DNA of 64,000 nt from Acidovorax sp. KKS102 (GCF_000302535.1 NC_018708.1:744001-808000); one strand, 5' to 3'. Shown: positions 35,808 to 46,166, counted from the first letter of the stretch. Translations and numbers: made by a program. The notes: generated by a model from the letters alone, not told the origin.

Positions 35808-36350
35808 TCAGGCCGCGCGGTGGTGCGTTGCCAGCTGGCGGCCGATGAGCAGGCGAAATGGCAGCAGCAGCGCCACCCCCAGCCCCAGCTTCACGCCCAG
35901 GTCCCCCAGCGCCCAGGTGACCCACGGGTCGCTGGTGCCTGCAAACGCAATGCTCCAGAACACGGCGGTGTCCAGCACCGCTGCGAGCAGCGTGGCCACC
36001 AGCGGCGCGCGCCACCAGGTACCGTGGCGCAGGCGGTCGAACACGCTGATGTCCAGCCACTGCGAGAGCAAAAACGCGGTGCCCGACGCGATGGCAATGC
36101 GCACCGGCGCCAGCACCAGCGAGGCCGCCACCGCCACCGCAAACCCCACCCACGCCACCCGCCGCGCCTGCTGCGGGCCGTGGGCGCGGTTCACAAGTTC
36201 GCTCACCAGAAAAGCCACCGGGTAGGTGATGGCGCCCCAGGTGAGCCAGTCATTGAGCGGGAACTGCACCAGGATGTTGGACGCCAGCACCACGGCGGCC
36301 ATGGCCAGGGTCGCCGCTGCAAACTGCGGCAGGCTGGGCGCCCGCATCAT
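35808..36350 (-). CDS. VUT-family (YhhQ-like) putative queuosine precursor transporter
   Basis: 180 aa, about six membrane segments. Family features include MAAVVLASNILVQFPLNDWLTWGAITYPVAFLVSELVNRAHG and the Arg/Ala-rich loop before RIAIASGTAFLLSQWLDISVFDRLR. Relatives such as E. coli YhhQ import 7-cyano-7-deazaguanine. The start overlaps the stop of the upstream flavoprotein gene (ATGATG across TGA), so the two are co-translated. Confidence 0.9.
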   Translation of the reverse strand: MMRAPSLPQFAAATLAMAAVVLASNILVQFPLNDWLTWGAITYPVAFLVSELVNRAHGPQQARRVAWVGFAVAVAASLVLAPVRIAIASGTAFLLSQWLDISVFDRLRHGTWWRAPLVATLLAAVLDTAVFWSIAFAGTSDPWVTWALGDLGVKLGLGVALLLPFRLLIGRQLATHHRAA

Positions 36351-38065
36351 GCGGCCGCGCCGAGCAGGCTGCGCGCCACGGCTTCACCGACCTTGATGCC
36401 ATCCACGCCCGCCGACAGAATGCCGCCCGCGTAGCTGGCGCCTTCGCCCGCCGGGTACAGGCCGGGCGTGTTCAGGCTTTGCAGGTTGTCGCCGCGCCCG
36501 ATCTTGAGCGGCGACGAGGTGCGCGTCTCCACGCCCGTCAGCACCGCGTCGTGCATGTCAAAGCCCTTGAACTTTCGGCCGAACACCGGCAAGGCCTCGC
36601 GCAGCGCCTCAATGGCGTAGCCGGGCAGGGCGGCGTGCAGGTCGCCCAGGGCCACGCCGGGTTTGTACGACGGCTCCACGCTGCCCAGCTGGGTCGATGG
36701 CTTGCCGGCAATGAACTCGCCCACCAGTTGGCCCGGCGCGCTGTAGTCGCGCCCGCCCAGCACAAAGGCGTTGGATTCGAGCTGGCGCTGCAGCACGCTG
36801 CCCGACAGCGGGTGGAACTGCCCGGCGGGCATTGCTTCCACGCCGTAGGTCTGGCCCAGGTGGGTTTCAAACGCCTGCGCGTCCTGCGGGTAGTCGCGCG
36901 GGTCGATGCCCACCACCATGCCCGCGTTGGCATTGCGCTCGTTGCGCGAATACTGGCTCATGCCGTTGGTCACCACGCGGTTCGGCTCGCTGGTGGCGGC
37001 CACCACGGTGCCGCCGGGGCACATGCAAAAGCTGTACACCGCGCGGCCATTGCTGGCGTGATGCACCAGCTTGTAGTCGGCCGCACCCAAGAGCGGGTGG
37101 CCCGCGTGGCGGCCCCAGCGGGCGCGGTCGATCACGCCCTGCGGGTGTTCGATACGGAAGCCCACGGAGAACGGCTTGGCCTCCATCGCCACGCCGCGCT
37201 CGTACAGCATGGCAAAGGTGTCGCGCGAGCTGTGGCCCAGCGCCATCACCACATGGTCGGCCCGCAGCTCGGTGGTTTCGCCCGTGGCCTGGTTCAGCAC
37301 CTTGAGGCCGCGCAGGTGGCGATTGGCTCCTGTGCCTTCAATGATCACGTCCGTCACGCGCTGCTCAAAGCGGATCTCGCCGCCCAGCGCAATGATCTGC
37401 TCGCGCAGGTTCTCCACCACCTTCACCAGCTTGAAGGTGCCGATGTGCGGGTGGGCCACATACAGGATTTCTTCGGGAGCACCGGCTTTGACGAACTCGT
37501 TCATCACCTTGCGGCCCAGGTGGCGTGGGTCCTTGATCTGGCTGTAGAGTTTGCCGTCGCTGAAGGTGCCTGCGCCGCCTTCGCCAAATTGCACGTTGCT
37601 TTCGGCATGCAGCTCGCGCTTGCGCCACAGGCCCCAGGTGTCTTTGGTGCGTTCGCGCACGGTCTTGCCGCGCTCCAGCACGATGGGCTTGAAGCCCATT
37701 TGCGCCAGCACCAGTGCCGCAAAAATGCCGCAGGGGCCAAAGCCCACCACCACAGGGCGCAGGGGCAGGTTGGCAGGTGCCTGGCCCACGGGGTGCCAGG
37801 CCATGTCGGGCGTGGGCTGGATGTGCGGGTTGCCTGCAAACTGGGCGAGCAGCGCGGCTTCGCGCTCGGGCTGGGCCAGCGTGATGTCCACGATGTACAC
37901 GGCCAGCAGATCGGCCTTGCGGGCATCAAAGCTGCGCTTGAAGACGTGCAGGTGGGCGATGTCGGCGTCGGAGATGCCCAGGATGTGGGTGACAGCGGCG
38001 CGCAGGGGCGCCTCGGGGGCTTCGGCAGCGGTGAACGGCAGCCGGATTTCAGAGAGTCGGATCAT
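36347..38065 (-). CDS. FAD-dependent dehydrogenase of unknown function (COG2509 family)
   Basis: 572 aa. N-terminal domain of about 90 residues (ILGISDADIAHLHVFKRSFDARK) preceding an FAD Rossmann fold with VVVGFGPCGIFAALVLAQMG (about residues 112-131) and ERGKTVRERTKDT. The middle contains NVQFGEGGAGTFSDGKLYSQI; the end has GLYPAGEGASYAGGILSAGVDGIKVGEAVA, typical of this HI0933/TrkA-like flavoprotein group. Reaction unknown. Begins an operon with the VUT-family transporter. Confidence 0.9.
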   Translation of the reverse strand: MIRLSEIRLPFTAAEAPEAPLRAAVTHILGISDADIAHLHVFKRSFDARKADLLAVYIVDITLAQPEREAALLAQFAGNPHIQPTPDMAWHPVGQAPANLPLRPVVVGFGPCGIFAALVLAQMGFKPIVLERGKTVRERTKDTWGLWRKRELHAESNVQFGEGGAGTFSDGKLYSQIKDPRHLGRKVMNEFVKAGAPEEILYVAHPHIGTFKLVKVVENLREQIIALGGEIRFEQRVTDVIIEGTGANRHLRGLKVLNQATGETTELRADHVVMALGHSSRDTFAMLYERGVAMEAKPFSVGFRIEHPQGVIDRARWGRHAGHPLLGAADYKLVHHASNGRAVYSFCMCPGGTVVAATSEPNRVVTNGMSQYSRNERNANAGMVVGIDPRDYPQDAQAFETHLGQTYGVEAMPAGQFHPLSGSVLQRQLESNAFVLGGRDYSAPGQLVGEFIAGKPSTQLGSVEPSYKPGVALGDLHAALPGYAIEALREALPVFGRKFKGFDMHDAVLTGVETRTSSPLKIGRGDNLQSLNTPGLYPAGEGASYAGGILSAGVDGIKVGEAVARSLLGAAA

Positions 38066-38179
38066 GGTCTTGCGGGCCCGTGTCGATCGGGCGAAAAGCA
38101 ATGGCGTGGGGCCGGGATGATACGGGGTCTGCGCAGCGGGCGGAACCCCACCGGCCTACGCGACCGGGGTGTGGGAGGC

Positions 38180-38226
38180 GCTGGCTATAAAAAATGATAG
38201 CAATCAAGGCATTTTGCACTAGCGCA
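38180..38226 (-). repeat. Hairpin repeat (AGCTAT family), copy 6
   Basis: Reverse orientation: on the minus strand GCGCTAGTGCAAAATGCCTT, GATTGCTATCATTTTTTATA, GC. In the 200-bp gap between the ybhN-like gene and the flavoprotein gene; nothing else is seen in that gap. Confidence 0.65.
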
Positions 38227-38265
38227 TCCGGCGGTTTTGGCTGAATTTTTGTTGTCAGGACGTGT

Positions 38266-39321
38266 TTAGGCGTCCTGGGCAGGCCGCTGGCGCCATCGCA
38301 GCTCGGCCACGCCCAGTGCCACGGCCGCCAGCACCAAGGGCCCAAAGTAGTACAGCGCCCGGTAGGCCAGCAGTGCCGCCAGCACCTGTTCCTGCCCCAA
38401 TGCGTCGGTGGCCAGCAGCGCCACGCCCACGGCCTCCAGCACGCCCAGGCCTGCAGGCACGCGCAGCACCAGCCCGGCCACGGCCCCCAGCAGCACGGTG
38501 GCCAGGGCGGCGGGGTAGGGCACCTGGTGTTGCAACACCGCCCACAGTGCGGCGCCCATCAGCATCCAGTTGGTGGCCGATGCCGCGATCTGCCACAGAG
38601 CCACGGGCCAGCGCGGCAGTGGAAAAGCGTGACCCCGCAGCGTGATTGCACGGCCTCTGCGCACCGCGCACAGTGCCAGGTAAACCAGCGGCAAGCAGCC
38701 CAGCACCGTGCCGCCCAGGCGCCACTGCCAGGGCGCTACCGTCCACCCGGCCACTGCAGGCGGCTGCCACAGCCAGGCCAGCACCCCGGCCAGCAGCAGG
38801 TAGCCCACCCAGTTGGTCACGATGCTGGTGCCCACCACCTGGCCGATGGTGCCGGGGGCCACGCCGCGCCGGGCATACAGCCGGTAGCGCACGCCCACCC
38901 CCCCGATCAGCGAGCCCAGGTTGAGCGTGAACGGATAGCTCGTCATGGCGATGGCCAGGGTGGTGCCACGCGGCAGGCGGTGGCCGCTGCAATGGCGCCC
39001 CACCCAGTCAAAGCTGCCGTAGGTGAAGTGGCTCAGCAGCGCCAGCGCGCCGCCCAGCGCCAGTGCGGCGGTGGGCAGATCGCGCAGGGCTTGCAGCACG
39101 GCGGGCCAGTCCACCGTGCGCGCCTGCCGAAAGATCAGCGCGGCAACCACCGCAAAGAAGGCGATGGCGAGCCCCCGGGTGAGCCAGGGCCACCAGGCCT
39201 GCTGCGGCCAGTAGCGCCATCCACTGGGGGTGTGGCGGTTGCTGCTTCTGCTGGATGGCGCCTGCAGGGCGTCGGTGGCGCCGCCCGCCTGGGTGTCCGC
39301 GTGCAGCGTGGGGGTGGCCAT
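38266..39321 (-). CDS. ybhN: YbhN-like membrane protein (lysylphosphatidylglycerol synthase TM-region family)
   Basis: 351 aa polytopic protein (about 8 membrane segments) of the LPG_synthase_TM/UPF0104 family. GGALALLSHFTYGSFDWVGRH and SLIGGVGVRYRLYARRGVAPGTIGQV (about residues 137-162) carry the RxRLYxxxGV motif of the family. It lies 17 bp after a cardiolipin synthase gene and a YbhP-like gene, the same order as E. coli ybhP-clsB-ybhN. Function unknown; probably lipid transport or modification. Confidence 0.9.
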   Translation of the reverse strand: MATPTLHADTQAGGATDALQAPSSRSSNRHTPSGWRYWPQQAWWPWLTRGLAIAFFAVVAALIFRQARTVDWPAVLQALRDLPTAALALGGALALLSHFTYGSFDWVGRHCSGHRLPRGTTLAIAMTSYPFTLNLGSLIGGVGVRYRLYARRGVAPGTIGQVVGTSIVTNWVGYLLLAGVLAWLWQPPAVAGWTVAPWQWRLGGTVLGCLPLVYLALCAVRRGRAITLRGHAFPLPRWPVALWQIAASATNWMLMGAALWAVLQHQVPYPAALATVLLGAVAGLVLRVPAGLGVLEAVGVALLATDALGQEQVLAALLAYRALYYFGPLVLAAVALGVAELRWRQRPAQDA

Positions 39322-39338
39322 GGGGTGCGCCTGCCCGC

Positions 39339-40589
39339 TCAGGTGGCGGGGCTGCCTGCGGGCTCTGCGGCACCCGGGTTGGCGAGCGTGATGTGGGGCT
39401 CGTGCCGGGGCAGCCAGCCCGCCCAGGCGGGGAACCAGCGCAGCAGATGGAACACCGCATAGCTGCGCAGCAGGCGCAGGCCGTTCCAGCGGCTGGGCGC
39501 TGTGGCTTCGACCTGCTTGCAGCTGTGCTCCATCAGGTGCGACAGGCGCCTGTGCAGGTGGGTGTTGAAGGCGCGGTCCTGGATGATCACGTTGGCCTCC
39601 AGGTTCAGCGACAGGCTCAGCGGGTCGAGGTTGCTGGAGCCCACGGTGGACCAGTCCTCGTCCACCAGCGCCACCTTGCCGTGCAGCGGGCGGTCGCAGT
39701 ATTCGTACACCCGCACCCCTGCGCGCTGCAGGTGGTCATACAGCAGGCTGGCCGCCGTCTTCACGATGGGCATGTCGGGCTGGCCTTGCAGGATGATGCG
39801 CACATCCACCCCCCGTTTCGCGGCGCGCCGCATCTCGCGGATGAAGCGGTAGCCGGGGAAGAAGTAGGCATTCGCAATCACGACCCGGCTGCGCGCTGCG
39901 CGCAGGGCCACGCGGTAATGGCGCTCGATGTCGTTGGTGTGCTGCTGGTTGTCCCGTGTCACAAACATCGCGTGCGCGGTGCCCGCGTGCGGGCGCCCGG
40001 TGATGCCGGCAGCCTGGTGGCGCTTGCGCTCCTGGCGGCTCAGAACAGCCTCGCGAGTGAAGTGGTGCATCTGCGCCACGATGGGGCCGCGCACCTGCAC
40101 GGCGTAGTCCTGCTTGGCCTCGGGGCCAAAGTCGGCCACATGGTCGGCCGAGTAGTTGATGCCGCCAATGAACCCCAGGTGCCCGTCCACCACCACGATC
40201 TTGCGGTGCATGCGGCGCAGCATGTTCAGCCGCTGGCCCAGGAAGCGGCGGCCCGGGTCAAAGATGCGAAAGTGCACGCCCGCCTCCACCAGGCTGCCGA
40301 CAAACCGGTCTGACAGGTCGGGTGAGCCAAAGCCGTCCACCAGCACGTGTACCTCCACACCCCGCTGGGCGGCCGCCAGCAGCGCCGCGTGCAGCTGCTG
40401 GCCGATCTTGTCCTCGAACAGGATGAAGGTCTCCAGCATCACCTCGCGCCGGGCGTCGGCAATGGCCTGGAACACGCGGGGAAAGAACTCCTCGCCGTTT
40501 TCTAGCAACTCAAAATGGTTGCCGGGCACCCAGCGCGAGGACCGGGGTGCGCGCAGGGCGCGGGGCGTGCTGAAGGCAGGGCGTTTCAT
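39339..40589 (-). CDS. clsB: Cardiolipin synthase B (phospholipase D family)
   Basis: 416 aa peripheral membrane enzyme making cardiolipin from phosphatidylglycerol. Two HKD motifs: MHRKIVVVDGHLGFIGGINYS (about residues 124-144) and LHGKVALVDEDWSTVGSSNLDPLS (about 300-323). No N-terminal membrane segment, as in ClsB rather than ClsA. The start at 40589 overlaps the ybhP-like stop by ATGA. Confidence 0.95.
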   Translation of the reverse strand: MKRPAFSTPRALRAPRSSRWVPGNHFELLENGEEFFPRVFQAIADARREVMLETFILFEDKIGQQLHAALLAAAQRGVEVHVLVDGFGSPDLSDRFVGSLVEAGVHFRIFDPGRRFLGQRLNMLRRMHRKIVVVDGHLGFIGGINYSADHVADFGPEAKQDYAVQVRGPIVAQMHHFTREAVLSRQERKRHQAAGITGRPHAGTAHAMFVTRDNQQHTNDIERHYRVALRAARSRVVIANAYFFPGYRFIREMRRAAKRGVDVRIILQGQPDMPIVKTAASLLYDHLQRAGVRVYEYCDRPLHGKVALVDEDWSTVGSSNLDPLSLSLNLEANVIIQDRAFNTHLHRRLSHLMEHSCKQVEATAPSRWNGLRLLRSYAVFHLLRWFPAWAGWLPRHEPHITLANPGAAEPAGSPAT

Positions 40590-41359
40590 AGCAGGATCTC
40601 CGCAGCCAGGGGCGCATGGTCCGAGAGCTTGTCCCACGGCTTCTTGGGCAGCGTCAGCGGCGAGTGCACGGTGGCGTTGCGCACATAAATGCGGTCAAGC
40701 GCCAGCAGCGGCATCGCCGCGGGAAACGTGCGCACCGCCCGGCCAAAGGCCTGCACAAACACCTCCTGCAAGCCCGCTTCGCGGTGCAGGATGTCGTGTG
40801 CGCGGTGGCGCCAGTCATTGAAATCCCCAGCCAGCACCACAGCCTCATTGGCGGGAAAGCTGTTGACCAGATCGCATACGCGGCGCAGCTGGTGCTGCCG
40901 GTGCGCCTCTTGCAGGCCCAGGTGCACACAGACTGCGTGCACGGGCAGATGGTGCCCCGGGGGCTGCAGCACGCAGTGCAGCATCCCGCGCCGCTCGGGC
41001 CCGCTCACCGAGATGTCGTGGTTCTCGTAGTGCGTGATAGGAAACTTGGACAACAGCGCATTGCCATGGTGGCCGTTGTCGTAAACCGCATTGCGCCCGT
41101 AGGCGTACTGCGACCAGAGGGAGTCGGCCAGAAACTCGTAGTGCGGCACCTGCGGAAAGTTGGCGAACCGGCTGGCATGCCGGTGGTGCGTGCCCAGCAC
41201 TTCCTGCAAGAACACCAGGTCCGCCGCCACGTCGCGCACGGCCTCGCGCAGCTCATGCAGCATGAAGCGCCGGTTGAAGGTGGTGAAGCCCTTGTGCACG
41301 TTCACGGTGAGCACCTTGAACGCAATAGGCTGAGAGTCTGTCGCGGAGTTCGGGGCCAT
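40586..41359 (-). CDS. ybhP: Endonuclease/exonuclease/phosphatase family protein (YbhP-like)
   Basis: 257 aa. Motifs of the EEP superfamily: TVNVHKGFT, DLVFLQEVLG (metal-binding Glu), AVCVHLGL, VLAGDFNDW and LSDHAPLAAEI. This spelling and the coupling to clsB and ybhN match E. coli YbhP. Physiological substrate unknown; nuclease or phosphodiesterase activity is possible. The start at 41359 was chosen over one 15 codons upstream. Confidence 0.92.
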   Translation of the reverse strand: MAPNSATDSQPIAFKVLTVNVHKGFTTFNRRFMLHELREAVRDVAADLVFLQEVLGTHHRHASRFANFPQVPHYEFLADSLWSQYAYGRNAVYDNGHHGNALLSKFPITHYENHDISVSGPERRGMLHCVLQPPGHHLPVHAVCVHLGLQEAHRQHQLRRVCDLVNSFPANEAVVLAGDFNDWRHRAHDILHREAGLQEVFVQAFGRAVRTFPAAMPLLALDRIYVRNATVHSPLTLPKKPWDKLSDHAPLAAEILL

Positions 41360-41491
41360 GGGCAGTTGCAATCGTTGGAAGGGGCTCCGGCGAAGCCACC
41401 GCAAAGGTGGGCCGGTGCGAACCTTGATTGTTCTGGCCCGAGCGCGTTATCGCTGTAGGACGGCTGGCCGTGGCCTTGTGCTGCGCTGCCC

Positions 41492-41515
41492 AAAAAAAAG
41501 GGCCCCGAAGGGCCC
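41492..41515 (-). terminator. Rho-independent terminator after cysK
   Basis: On the minus strand GGGCCC-TTCG-GGGCCC followed by eight T; UUCG tetraloop, 30 bp past the cysK stop. Confidence 0.95.
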
Positions 41516-41545
41516 TGGTGATAGCGCGGGGCGCGTCGGCGGCCA

Positions 41546-42463
<918 letters not shown>

Positions 42464-42591
42464 GGCGTCTCCTGTTAAGCGTTGGGTTGGACACAAAGTG
42501 GAAGGTCTGTGACGCGCATTCTGAACCACTTGTTCTACGGCTCTGGCCATATGGATATAGCCAGGGTATGGGGCGGCCGCTGCAGCGCCTG

Positions 42592-43665
42592 TCAAGACAG
42601 GGGCGATACCTCCACGCGCATGGCGCCCGCTGCGGGCGTGATCTGCACCCGGACCGGCAGGCCCATCGCAATGGTCTGCGCGTTGGTGTCCGTGTGCTGC
42701 GTCACCTCGCTGCAGGTGTAGCTGGCAGCCTGCCCGCTGCGCCACACCGCCAGGGCCAGCGGCAGCATCCACTGGTCCGCCAGGTGTGGGCCCAGCGCGC
42801 CGGTGCTGCGCTGGTAGGCGCGCACTTCGTCCACCAGCCGCTTGGCCACCTGCTCGGCCGACAGGCTGCGTTCGCCCAACTGGCAAAACACCTCGGTCAC
42901 CTGCGCGTACTCCAGCGTGGCGATCAGCGCATTGCCCGGCCCTTCGTTCTGGCGCGTGGGCGGCTGGCGCAGTTGTCCGCCCTCAAACGTCCAGCCCATG
43001 CGCTGGCCCAGCACCTCCAGCTCCCGCGTCGCTATGTGGCGCGCCAGGCCGGGTGCCAGCGCCTCGCCCCAGCCGTTTTGCAACGGGCCGCGCTCCAGCA
43101 CATCCACCGGCGCCAGAGGTCGGGCGGGTGTGGCAGGTGCGATGTGCGCCACCAGCTCGCCGCCCCCGGCGGGGTAAAAGCCCCGCCGCTGCAGTTGCAG
43201 TTCCAGCCCCACCCCTAGCCGCCGCACGAGCGGCGCAAAGGCGCGCTCCAGAAAATCAAACGGCGGCGCCATCGGGTTGTGCGTGCCGCCCGCCAGTTCG
43301 ACCTTGCTCGGCCCGTCGGCCAGCATCAGCGCGGGCAGCACCGTCTGCAGCACCAGCAGGCAGCTGCCTGCGGTGGCGATCTGAAAACGGTAGTCGCCCG
43401 CCCGTACGTCGCCGGGCGTGAACACCAGCGTCTGCGAGTTCAGCTCCGCGCCCTCGGCCTGCCCGCCGCACACAGCCACCGCCGCCTGCACGCAGGCCAG
43501 GTGCTGGCGCATGAGGCCCGGCTTGGGCCGCCCGGCGCGGATGCGATTGATGTGCAGCGGGCGGCCTGTGACCATGGACAGGGCCAGGCCCGTGCGCAGG
43601 ATTTGCCCGCCGCCTTCGCCGGTGGAGCCGTCGAGGGTGAGGGGCGTTACAGAGCGTTCTGTCAT
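42592..43665 (-). CDS. rtcA: RNA 3'-terminal phosphate cyclase RtcA
   Basis: ATP-dependent conversion of RNA 3'-phosphate (and 2'-phosphate) ends to 2',3'-cyclic phosphates. 357 aa. Motifs: [23 protein letters not shown] at the N-terminus, [20 protein letters not shown] (about residues 43-62), and the adenylated His in [14 protein letters not shown] near the C-terminus. Last gene of the RNA-repair operon; its start overlaps the RlaP-like gene's stop by ATGA. Confidence 0.96.
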   Translation of the reverse strand: MTERSVTPLTLDGSTGEGGGQILRTGLALSMVTGRPLHINRIRAGRPKPGLMRQHLACVQAAVAVCGGQAEGAELNSQTLVFTPGDVRAGDYRFQIATAGSCLLVLQTVLPALMLADGPSKVELAGGTHNPMAPPFDFLERAFAPLVRRLGVGLELQLQRRGFYPAGGGELVAHIAPATPARPLAPVDVLERGPLQNGWGEALAPGLARHIATRELEVLGQRMGWTFEGGQLRQPPTRQNEGPGNALIATLEYAQVTEVFCQLGERSLSAEQVAKRLVDEVRAYQRSTGALGPHLADQWMLPLALAVWRSGQAASYTCSEVTQHTDTNAQTIAMGLPVRVQITPAAGAMRVEVSPLS

Positions 43666-44522
43666 GGCGATGTCTCCGCCGCACCCTTGGGGCGCTTGCT
43701 GAACCGCAGCACCGTGTCATGCAGCAGCGCATCCAGCGCGGCATGCCCAGGCACGGGCAGCGGCTGCACCGGCTCGGCCGCATCGCACGCCAGCTCGGCT
43801 TCGATGAACGCATGGATGCCAGGCCAGCGCGGGCTGGTGGCGGCTTCGCCTGCGCGCATCTTCACCTCCAGCAGGGCGTTGATCTCGGCGACCAGTGCTG
43901 CATCGTGCACGGGGTGGAGCGTGTGCTGGGCCAGCTCGGCAAAGCGCATAGGCGGCACACCGGGCTGCGTGCGTATCCAGCGCGCGGCCAGCAGCGGGCG
44001 CAGCACGTACAGGTACTTTTTGTAGCGCACCGCGTCGGCCTGCAGGTGCTCTCGAAAGTTCTTCTTGGCCATGGATGCGTAGTGGTGCCAGCCCTTGGCG
44101 TTGGAGAACACTTGCGCCGCCAGCGCGCGGAACTGCGCCATGGTGTCTGCCTCTTCGCGGTAGACGATGGGTGAGCCCAGCCATTCGAGCAGCGTGGGGT
44201 TGGACTCGCGCAGCAGGCCCAGGGCCTTGCGAAGGTCCCAGCCGTTCACATCCAGGTCGCCGCTGATCGGCAGCTCGATCACGTCACGCCCGGGCGCCAC
44301 CGTCAGGTACCAAGGCAGACGGTTCACGTAGATAAAGCGCACGTCGTAGTCGCTGTCGGGCGAGGCAAAGCCCCAGCCCCGGCTGCCGGATTCGCAGGCA
44401 AACAGCACTGTCACGTCGTTCCGGGCTTCGATGTCGCGCAGGGCTTCCAGCACCTGCGTGCGCATGTGGGGCTCCACCGGGTGGGCGGAGCGCAGCATTT
44501 CTTGTTGTTCTGTTGTATGCAT
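43662..44522 (-). CDS. RlaP-like RNA-ligase-associated nucleotidyltransferase
   Basis: 286 aa protein of the DNA polymerase beta superfamily (COG3541). The nucleotidyltransferase signature is ESGSRGWGFASPDSDYDVRFIYV at about residues 44-66: the GS...DxD pattern with both metal-binding Asp. DVNGWDLRKALGLLRESNPTLLEWLGSPIVY follows, typical of this family. RlaP proteins are known from comparative genomics to travel with RtcB/RtcA; an RNA end-modifying role is inferred. Overlaps rtcA by 4 bp. Confidence 0.88.
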   Translation of the reverse strand: MHTTEQQEMLRSAHPVEPHMRTQVLEALRDIEARNDVTVLFACESGSRGWGFASPDSDYDVRFIYVNRLPWYLTVAPGRDVIELPISGDLDVNGWDLRKALGLLRESNPTLLEWLGSPIVYREEADTMAQFRALAAQVFSNAKGWHHYASMAKKNFREHLQADAVRYKKYLYVLRPLLAARWIRTQPGVPPMRFAELAQHTLHPVHDAALVAEINALLEVKMRAGEAATSPRWPGIHAFIEAELACDAAEPVQPLPVPGHAALDALLHDTVLRFSKRPKGAAETSP

Positions 44523-44530
44523 AAAAATGG

Positions 44531-44580
44531 GCTGTAGCGCTTACTGGGTAAGCGCTACTAGCTATGAATTTTCATAAGCA
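44531..44580 (+). repeat. Hairpin repeat (AGCTAT family), copy 7, clearest example
   Basis: CTGTAGCGCTTACTGGGTAA, GCGCTACTAGCTATGAATTT, TCATAAGCAG: GTAGCGCTTAC pairs with GTAAGCGCTAC. Located inside the rtc operon between the small zinc-ribbon gene and the RlaP-like gene. Confidence 0.8.
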
Positions 44581-44616
44581 GCCCGCTTCGAGCAGGCTGA
44601 AGGTTTTGGTTGGCGG

Positions 44617-44943
44617 TCAATCTGTCACTTGAACACCAATCAATTGGAGATTGAGGACGAGTTGGGCGCGCTCCCCACCTGAAGTGCGCGTGAGTAGCCG
44701 ATCTCTCCACGCCGCCCAATTTGCCTGCACTTCTGGTACAGCCAATTTCGACGCCCCGGGGTCGTCGTCGTACCCAAACTCGAATCCGCACTGGCACATT
44801 TCGAATGAGGCTCCTCCGCCATCCAGATAAGGTTGATTGAGCAGCCCAAAACTCCCGCACACCGGACAGGCCCAATGCCCGTCAAGGGATTGAAAAAGGA
44901 ATGCGCAGCTACCGTCGCTCAAGCGGACTGCTTGTCGTTGCAT
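44617..44943 (-). CDS. Small zinc-ribbon-like protein in the rtc operon
   Basis: 108 aa, function unrecognised. Two cysteine pairs, CPVCG (about residues 24-28) and CQCGFEFGYDDD (about 48-59), look like a zinc ribbon; the second half is NWAAWRDRLLTRTSGGERAQ. It resembles small CPCC-type cysteine-rich proteins. The start at 44943 gives 5 bp between the rtcB stop and this gene, overlapping its ribosome site, so translation is likely coupled to rtcB. Possible roles are RNA or RtcB binding; no direct evidence. Confidence 0.75.
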   Translation of the reverse strand: MQRQAVRLSDGSCAFLFQSLDGHWACPVCGSFGLLNQPYLDGGGASFEMCQCGFEFGYDDDPGASKLAVPEVQANWAAWRDRLLTRTSGGERAQLVLNLQLIGVQVTD

Positions 44944-44948
44944 TTGCG

Positions 44949-46166
44949 TCACCCCTTCACACACACCACCTGCTTGAGCGTGTACACCACTTCCACCAGG
45001 TCTTCCTGCGCCGCCATCACCGCATCGATGTTCTTGTAAGCCATCGGGATCTCGTCGATCACGTCGGCGTCCTTGCGGCATTCCACGCCCTCGGTCGCCT
45101 TGATCTGGTCTTCCACGGTGAACAGCTTCTTGGCCTTGGTGCGGCTCATGGTGCGGCCCGCGCCGTGGCTGCAGCTGTTGAAGCTCTCGGGGTTGCCTTT
45201 TCCGCGCACGATAAAGCTCTTGGCGCCCATGCTCCCCGGGATGATCCCCAGCTTGCCCTGCTCTGCACTCACCGCGCCCTTGCGGGTCACGAACACGTCT
45301 TGCCCGAAGTGCGTCTCGCGTTGCACGTAGTTGTGGTGGCAGTTCACCGCCTCAATGTGCGTTTCGAACGGCTTGGGGATCACCTTGCGCAGCGCGGCGA
45401 TCACGCGGCCCATCATCACTTCGCGGTTGGCGGCGGCAAACTTTTGTGCCCACCCCACGGCCTTCACGTAGTCGCCGAAGTACTGCGCACCTTCTTCAAA
45501 GTACGCCAGGTCCTTATCGGGCAGATTGCGCTGGTTCATCTCGGCGTCCTTCTTGGCCAGCTCAATGAAGTGGGTGCCGATGGCGTTCCCCACACCGCGT
45601 GAGCCGGAGTGCAGCATCACCCACACGGACTGATGTTCGTCCAGGCAGATCTCGATGAAGTGGTTGCCCGTTCCGAGCGTTCCGAGGTGCTTGTAGTTGT
45701 TCGTGTTCTTGATGCGCGGGTGCGCTTCACAAATCTCGTCGAACTCATCCACCAGCGCGGCCCAGGCGCGGTCGGTCTCGGCGGGCGGCGTATCCCAGCT
45801 TCCCTTGTCGCGGCCGAAACGCTTGGGGGTCATCCCCACGGGCACGGCGCGTTCGATGGCGGTGCGCACGCCAGACAGGTTGTCCGGCAGGTCGCTGGCC
45901 GTGAGCGTGGTTTTGCACGCCATCATTCCGCACCCCAGGTCCACCCCCACCGCAGCGGGGATGATGGCCTTGAGGGTGGGCACCACCGAGCCGATGGTCG
46001 CACCGATCCCCAGGTGCACATCGGGCATCACCGCCACGTGCTTGAACACGATGGGCAGGCGCGCAATGTTGCGCAGCTGGTTCTTGGCGTCTTCTTCCAC
46101 GGGCACGCCGTTCGTCCACATCTTCACGGGCACGCCGTTCGGGATTTCGAGTTGTTCGTAGTTCAT
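44949..46166 (-). CDS. rtcB: RNA-splicing ligase RtcB
   Basis: GTP- and Mn-dependent ligase joining RNA 2',3'-cyclic phosphate or 3'-phosphate ends to 5'-OH ends. 405 aa, the size of the E. coli enzyme. Mn ligands and active site: VGVDLGCGMMACK (Cys), GTLGTGNHFIEI (His), LHSGSRGVGNAIG (His), and the guanylylated His in SHGAGRTMSR. The start at 46166 removes a 52-residue antisense-like extension. Centre of the RtcR-controlled operon. Confidence 0.97.
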   Translation of the reverse strand: MNYEQLEIPNGVPVKMWTNGVPVEEDAKNQLRNIARLPIVFKHVAVMPDVHLGIGATIGSVVPTLKAIIPAAVGVDLGCGMMACKTTLTASDLPDNLSGVRTAIERAVPVGMTPKRFGRDKGSWDTPPAETDRAWAALVDEFDEICEAHPRIKNTNNYKHLGTLGTGNHFIEICLDEHQSVWVMLHSGSRGVGNAIGTHFIELAKKDAEMNQRNLPDKDLAYFEEGAQYFGDYVKAVGWAQKFAAANREVMMGRVIAALRKVIPKPFETHIEAVNCHHNYVQRETHFGQDVFVTRKGAVSAEQGKLGIIPGSMGAKSFIVRGKGNPESFNSCSHGAGRTMSRTKAKKLFTVEDQIKATEGVECRKDADVIDEIPMAYKNIDAVMAAQEDLVEVVYTLKQVVCVKG

